A stretch of 64,000 bases of DNA from Roseovarius sp. (GTDB lineage Bacteria; Pseudomonadota; Alphaproteobacteria; Rhodobacterales; Rhodobacteraceae): positions 186,001 to 250,000 of the forward strand of contig NZ_JALUXE010000030.1 in assembly GCF_027019125.1 (NCBI RefSeq), in the 5' to 3' direction. Position numbers and translations under genes: made by a program. The notes beneath the pieces were generated by a model. The model saw nothing but the letters and a program-made list of their open reading frames with translations, was not told the origin of the DNA and did no database searches. Numbering within the stretch: the first letter of the stretch is position 1; the number at the start of each line of letters is the position of its first letter. This document shows positions 60,313 through 64,000 of the stretch, one piece after another.

Positions 60313-61558
60313 GCACCGCAGCGCGCAGCCGCGTCTTGTCACGTTCAAGGGGCAGCGCCTCTTCGGCATATTCGCGGGCATGTTGCGACATTTCCCGCGC
60401 CGCCTGAGCCAGATCCTCATCGGGAGCCGAGGCCAGCCGCGCCAGAACCTGTTGCAGGCGCAGCGCCACCTCGATCTGTCCTGCCCCATCCCGCGCCACG
60501 CTGGCAAAGGCCGTGTCGATTATCGCGGCACGTGACGTTTCCGGCAGAAAGAGCCGGGGAAAGCGCGGGCTATCCTCGGTATGCGTGGCATGGGCCCAGT
60601 CCAGCAAGAGTTTTTCCTGACGGCAGAGCACCGCGATTGCGGTGCCCGGATCGTTGATCCCCGGCGAGAGCGCCCGCGACGCGGTTTCCGACAGCACCAG
60701 CAGCCCGTAGCTCGCGTCCTGCTCGAAGCTGCGGGTCGCGGCGATGGTCAGGTTCTCGCAGATGGCGCTGCGCTCTTCATCGCTCAGCCCTGTCGCATGA
60801 CCCACGGTCTGGCCCCGGACAAGATAGGCACCGGGCCGGACATAGAGATAGACGCGGGTCTGATCCGTGCTCAGTTTTTCGCTGATGGCGAGCATGTCGA
60901 TGAGTTGCAGATACCCGGTTCGGGGGGCGCAGAGCGGGCGGGCCTCAACCGGCAAAACCGTCTCGTCCGTCAACCTCCGCGCGCCGAGCGATGGCAGGTT
61001 GCGGTCGCGGATCAGGCTATTGCGGGCGGCCTGCTCGATGGAAAAAAGCGTGGCATCCATGCTGCCCAGATCGCTCAGATGGTGAATCCAGCGCAAAAGC
61101 GCCACCACCACCAAAAAAACTACGGCCACGGTGAAGACCAGCACCAGAATGCTGGCACCTTCGGGGTAAAAGCCGGTCTGAAAGAGAATGATCGCGCTCA
61201 GAGCATAGACGAAGGCGCCGATGAAAGTGGCCAGAACCGTATGCGTGGTCGTATCCGCCAAGAGGATCGCGTGAACGCGCGGTGTCGTCTGGCCCGCGGC
61301 GGCGTTGTGGGCCGTCACCATGACATTGAGGGAAAAGGTGCTGACCGCGAGCATGCCGGAGGCAAGGATCGTGAGGATGGGCATCACCGCATCCGAGGAA
61401 AAGCGCCTCTTGAGGCTGTCGGGGATCTGGGCGTCGAGCAGGATCGCTGTCGCTGAGGCCAGCACCGCCAAGAGCGCGAAGAGCGTGACGCGCAGCCAGA
61501 GCTTGCGGCTGAGGCGCAAGAGCGAGAGGGCCGTGGTGGAGAGAATATGAGCTTTCAA
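60296..61558 (-). CDS. DUF2254-family membrane protein
   Basis: A protein of about 420 residues with four membrane helices in the N-terminal half (LRVTLFALLAVLASATAILLDA; ILTILASGMLAVSTFSLNVMV; TVLATFIGAFVYALSAIILFQTGF; ILVLVFTVAVVFLVVVALLRWIHHL) and a cytoplasmic domain. The domain carries the family's RSFEQDASYGLLVLSETASRALSPGINDPGTAIAVL stretch. Function unknown. No ATG is suitably placed; TTG 61558 after CAGGGT avoids overlap with the upstream gene, while TTG 61612 would extend it. Confidence 0.8.
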   Translation of the reverse strand: MKAHILSTTALSLLRLSRKLWLRVTLFALLAVLASATAILLDAQIPDSLKRRFSSDAVMPILTILASGMLAVSTFSLNVMVTAHNAAAGQTTPRVHAILLADTTTHTVLATFIGAFVYALSAIILFQTGFYPEGASILVLVFTVAVVFLVVVALLRWIHHLSDLGSMDATLFSIEQAARNSLIRDRNLPSLGARRLTDETVLPVEARPLCAPRTGYLQLIDMLAISEKLSTDQTRVYLYVRPGAYLVRGQTVGHATGLSDEERSAICENLTIAATRSFEQDASYGLLVLSETASRALSPGINDPGTAIAVLCRQEKLLLDWAHATHTEDSPRFPRLFLPETSRAAIIDTAFASVARDGAGQIEVALRLQQVLARLASAPDEDLAQAAREMSQHAREYAEEALPLERDKTRLRAAVLSPSP

Positions 61559-61571
61559 ATGCGGACCCTGA

Positions 61572-62147
61572 TTATCTGTCGGAGCTGAGCAGCGAGACGC
61601 CAAGCCGGTCAAGATGTCCGTCGGTCAATTCCCGTTCCTCGTCCGTGAGGCTCTGGTGGCGGGGATAGCGGGGGCTGCTTCGGTCATCGAGCAGAGGCGC
61701 GTCCCAGCCATGGGTGGTGTCAAAGAATCGCTGCACGCCCGCCGCGCCGAATTCGCGGAAATAGCCCTGAACCACGACATCAAGATAGCTGAGCAGGATC
61801 GGATGTGCCCGGCTGGGGGCCGCGTGCATCCCCTCGGGAATGGTATAGACGGCGATTTCCGGACTATGGGGCAGGGGGTGGCGCACCTGATGCGCGGCAG
61901 GTGCGCGGATATAGGCCGCCTCGCGCGCGTCCAGTGCGGGCCAGTCAGCATCGGGCACAGGCGCAATCAGCCCGTCAATCTCTGCATGCGCGTCCGGCAC
62001 CACCGTCAGATAGGCAACGGGCCGCAGGTCCGTGTGCCGCCAGATTCGGCGCCAGCCGGTCAGCTGTGCGGGAACGGCGCCGGCAAAGCTGTGACTTGCC
62101 CGGTTCACAAGGCTGCCATAGCCAAAGAAATATGAGTTTCCAATCAC
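61572..62147 (-). CDS. Gamma-glutamylcyclotransferase-fold protein
   Basis: A 191-residue protein with the GGCT/AIG2 fold signature YFFGYGSLVNRASHSF at the start and DAREAAYIRAP (catalytic Glu candidate) near residue 75. Such enzymes act on gamma-glutamyl peptides or glutathione (ChaC-like). A C-terminal helical tail of unknown role follows. It is divergent from the Rrf2 regulator gene, 78 bases away. Confidence 0.8.
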   Translation of the reverse strand: MIGNSYFFGYGSLVNRASHSFAGAVPAQLTGWRRIWRHTDLRPVAYLTVVPDAHAEIDGLIAPVPDADWPALDAREAAYIRAPAAHQVRHPLPHSPEIAVYTIPEGMHAAPSRAHPILLSYLDVVVQGYFREFGAAGVQRFFDTTHGWDAPLLDDRSSPRYPRHQSLTDEERELTDGHLDRLGVSLLSSDR

Positions 62148-62161
62148 GCTTTGCCCCTGTT

Positions 62162-62175
62162 TTGATCTGGATCAT
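62162..62175. promoter_or_regulatory. FNR/Dnr-type box TTGAT-N4-ATCAT
   Basis: TTGATCTGGATCAT matches the FNR-family consensus TTGAT-N4-ATCAA at 9 of 10 fixed bases. It lies 51 bases before the Rrf2 regulator ATG in the divergent region, so low oxygen or nitric oxide may control this gene or the GGCT gene. Confidence 0.5.
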
Positions 62176-62225
62176 GGTCATCTCGCCGTTTCACCGCAAG
62201 ACTTGATCCAGTTCTTGAGGGGGAA

Positions 62226-62687
62226 ATGCCTGTCATGCGGATCACCAAACGCACCAATATAGCCATTCGGCTCTTGATGTTTTGCGCCGCGAACAGCGAC
62301 CGTCTTGTCACGAAGACCGAGATTGCCGAGCGCTGCAACACCTCTGAAAGCCATCTGGCACAGATCATCAACCGTCTGTCGCAACTGGGATTTCTCTATA
62401 CGCAACGCGGGCGCACCGGGGGGGTGCGTCTGGGGCGCCCGATGTCTCGGATCACTGTGGGCGAGGTGTTTCGTCAATTGGAGCAGCATACGCCGGTGGC
62501 GGAATGTTTTGCCGATGTCGACAACACCTGTCCGCTGACCGATGCCTGCCGCCTTCGGGTGGCGTTGGTCGATGCGGTCGAGGCGTTCTACGCGCAGCTC
62601 GACGAGGTGACGCTGGAGGCGCTTGTTTGTGACAACGAGGCGCTCTTCACGATCTTTTCAGCGGCGCCCTGCCTGAAACAGGCTTGA
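62226..62687 (+). CDS. Rrf2-family iron-sulfur transcription regulator (NsrR/RirA-like)
   Basis: A 153-residue winged-helix repressor. The DNA-binding part has MRITKRTNIAIRLLMFCAAN and SESHLAQIINRLSQLGFLYTQRGRTGGVRLG; the cluster-ligand Cys are 94, 102 and 108 (ECFADVDNTCPLTDACRL), as in RirA and NsrR. An iron-sulfur cluster sensing iron or NO is expected. The closest member cannot be told from sequence alone. ATG 62226 follows TTGAGGGGG. The FNR-type box upstream favours an NO-linked role; gcvT follows with its own riboswitch. Confidence 0.88.
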   Translation: MPVMRITKRTNIAIRLLMFCAANSDRLVTKTEIAERCNTSESHLAQIINRLSQLGFLYTQRGRTGGVRLGRPMSRITVGEVFRQLEQHTPVAECFADVDNTCPLTDACRLRVALVDAVEAFYAQLDEVTLEALVCDNEALFTIFSAAPCLKQA

Positions 62688-62720
62688 ACTGAAGCGTGCT
62701 GTATACTAGCGTGCACAACA

Positions 62721-62803
62721 GATCGGATAGGGAGAACTGGCGCGAGCCAGTGCCGAAGGAGCAACCGCCCCGGAAACTCTCAGGCGCAAGGACCTGCCCG
62801 ATC
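62721..62803 (+). promoter_or_regulatory. Glycine riboswitch, first aptamer
   Basis: The gcvT-type aptamer is clear: GGATAGGGAGAACTGGC at the 5' side, then GCCGAAGGAGCAACCGCCCC, GAAACTCTCAGGC and GCAAGGACC closing with CCCGATCC. It senses glycine together with the second aptamer. Confidence 0.92.
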
Positions 62804-62890
62804 CTCGAAACTCTGGAGAGAGCCCGGGCGTGACCGGGACGCCGACGGGATAGCGATCTCAGGCAAAAGGACAGAGGGGGCATCGTGGCG
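62804..62890 (+). promoter_or_regulatory. Glycine riboswitch, second aptamer
   Basis: The second copy reads CTCTGGAGAGAGCCCGGGCG, then ACCGGGACGCCGACGGGATA, GATCTCAGGCAAAAGGACAGAGG. Tandem aptamers bind glycine cooperatively and normally switch on the glycine cleavage operon that follows. Borders are approximate. Confidence 0.9.
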
Positions 62891-62971
62891 CGGCCTGTCA
62901 TGGGCATGGCGCATGGGCGGTGCCGGACTGATCGACTGACGATCCGGACCAGAGCAAAGGGAAGGATGCGG

Positions 62972-64000
62972 ATGTCTGCTGATCTGCAAATAACGCCGTT
63001 GAATGCATTGCACCGCGAACTGGGGGCCAAGATGGTGCCCTTCGCGGGCTATGACATGCCGGTGCAATATCCCATGGGCGTGATGAAGGAGCATCTGCAT
63101 TGCCGCGCCAAGGCGGGGCTTTTCGATGTGAGCCACATGGGTCAGGTGATCTTGCATGCGCCGGGGGGCTATGACGCCGTGGCCCAAGCGATGGAGGCGC
63201 TCGTGCCCGTGGATCTGCTGGGGCTGGGTGCGATGCGGCAGCGCTATGGCATGTTCACCAACGACGCGGGGGGTATTCTGGATGACCTGATGCTGGCCAA
63301 CCGGGGCGATCATATGTTCGTCGTGGTCAATGCCGCCTGCAAGGCCGACGATATCGCGCATATGCGCGCCGGACTGCCGGGGATCGAGGTGCAAGAGATC
63401 GCCGACCGCGCGCTCTTGGCCCTTCAAGGCCCCGCTGCAGAGGCGGTGCTGGAGGCGATGGTGCCGGGTGTGGCTGCGATGCGCTTCATGGATGTGGGCA
63501 TTTTCGAGAGCACCTTTGGCGAATTGTGGATTTCGCGTTCGGGCTACACCGGCGAGGATGGGTTCGAGATTTCGGTGCCCGAGGCACAGGCAGAGCCGCT
63601 CGCGCGCGCACTCTTGGCACATGAGGATGTGGAGCCGATCGGATTGGGCGCGCGTGACAGTTTGCGGCTCGAGGCGGGTTTGTGCCTCTATGGGCATGAC
63701 ATCGACACGGGCACGACGCCGGTCGAGGCAAGTCTGAGTTGGGCGATCCAGAAGGTGCGCCGCGCGGACGGGGCACGTGCGGGCGGGTTTCCCGGCGCAG
63801 AGCGTATTCTGGGCGAATTGCAACAGCGTGCGCCGCGCGCCCGCGTGGGTCTGCGCCCCGAAGGCCGGGCACCGATGCGCGAAGGCACGCCGCTTTTTGC
63901 ACAAGCGACCGGCGGCGAGCCCGTCGGTCACGTGACCTCGGGGGCCTTTGGCCCGACCATCGAGGCCCCGATGTCGATGGGCTATGTCCCTCAGGCCTTG
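62972..64000 (+). CDS. gcvT: Glycine cleavage system T protein (aminomethyltransferase), 3' end missing
   Basis: GcvT releases ammonia and transfers the methylene of glycine to tetrahydrofolate. The 343 codons in the window cover nearly the whole protein. Motifs include LHRELGAKMVPFAGYDMPVQYPMGVMKEHLHCRAKAGLFDVSHMGQ, YTGEDGFEISVPE and GLGARDSLRLEAGLCLYGHDID. ATG 62972 lies 6 bases after GGGAAGG; ATG 62966 is also in frame. Expression is set by the tandem glycine riboswitch; gcvH and gcvP are expected downstream. Confidence 0.96.
   Translation, partial: MSADLQITPLNALHRELGAKMVPFAGYDMPVQYPMGVMKEHLHCRAKAGLFDVSHMGQVILHAPGGYDAVAQAMEALVPVDLLGLGAMRQRYGMFTNDAGGILDDLMLANRGDHMFVVVNAACKADDIAHMRAGLPGIEVQEIADRALLALQGPAAEAVLEAMVPGVAAMRFMDVGIFESTFGELWISRSGYTGEDGFEISVPEAQAEPLARALLAHEDVEPIGLGARDSLRLEAGLCLYGHDIDTGTTPVEASLSWAIQKVRRADGARAGGFPGAERILGELQQRAPRARVGLRPEGRAPMREGTPLFAQATGGEPVGHVTSGAFGPTIEAPMSMGYVPQAL

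Noticed and set aside
62684..62707. TTGAAC and TATACT as a promoter for gcvT
   Set aside because: The -10-like TATACT (62702) is good, but the TTGAAC is only 12 bases away; spacing does not fit, so only a weak promoter suspicion remains.

Overview
The window is a piece of a high-GC alphaproteobacterial chromosome. It looks like the Rhodobacterales (Roseobacter/Rhodobacter relatives). The pointers are glyQ / small membrane protein / glyS / PPDK-like order, mraZ-rsmH-ftsL-ftsI-murE-murF-mraY in one overlapping run, a SAM-II riboswitch before metZ, a TGA-N9-TCA iron-type box before an exbB-exbD-exbD-tonB operon, and alphaproteobacterial REP-like palindromes. Taxonomy is inferred from gene order and motifs only; no search was run.

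Layout. 1-3.7 kb: the end of an unknown operon, then the iron-box TonB energising operon. 3.7-15.8 kb: a SPOR/peptidoglycan-binding pseudoprotease (-), glyQ-glyS with a PPDK-like gene, a SleB-type hydrolase, rpmG, an acetyltransferase and a PepSY-TM gene. 15.8-24.1 kb: a long AT-rich mraZ leader with MraZ-type boxes, then the first half of the dcw cluster, which stops abruptly after mraY. 24.2-32.9 kb (all -): dtd and a nitroreductase, then a compact operon of XpaC, TelA, a DUF2927 lipoprotein, an SPFH-GYF protein, a small membrane protein and a double zinc-ribbon membrane protein. Its probable first cistron is an unannotated 27-residue membrane ORF, with an AlkB-like hydroxylase and a secreted protein upstream. 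33-47 kb: a fused formate-dehydrogenase-type diaphorase, ftsY, a DMT transporter, yciB, DUF1127, an Ala/Pro/Lys-rich protein behind a PhaR-like site, folE2, metZ with its SAM-II riboswitch, a hydrolase, a GST, dacB, nadD and ettA.

47.0-53.2 kb reads as an accessory island inserted at the 3' end of ettA. It holds brnT-brnA, a second diverged copy of the last 15 codons of ettA, an AT-rich gene with a nucleoside-deoxyribosyltransferase/TIR-like motif (candidate defence effector), a 75-base palindromic element, an orphan BrnA-like gene, and an arsenic operon (arsR-arsC fusion, GAPDH, arsJ, acr3). The arsenic operon makes and exports 1-arseno-3-phosphoglycerate and also reduces arsenate and exports arsenite. 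53.2-64 kb returns to core genes: a c-type cytochrome, lipB, a secreted peptidoglycan-binding protein, tRNA-Leu(GAG), a zincin-like protease, a metallo-beta-lactamase-fold protein, an MFS transporter, gltX, a DUF2254 membrane protein, a GGCT-like gene, an Rrf2 regulator with an FNR-type box upstream, and gcvT behind a tandem glycine riboswitch, cut by the window end.

The most original leads are the ettA-end insertion with its TIR/NDT-like cargo, the XpaC-TelA-SPFH-zinc-ribbon membrane-stress operon with its tiny leader ORF, and the ArsR-ArsC fusion, which has a strong internal ribosome binding site and a start codon lying inside its own operator.
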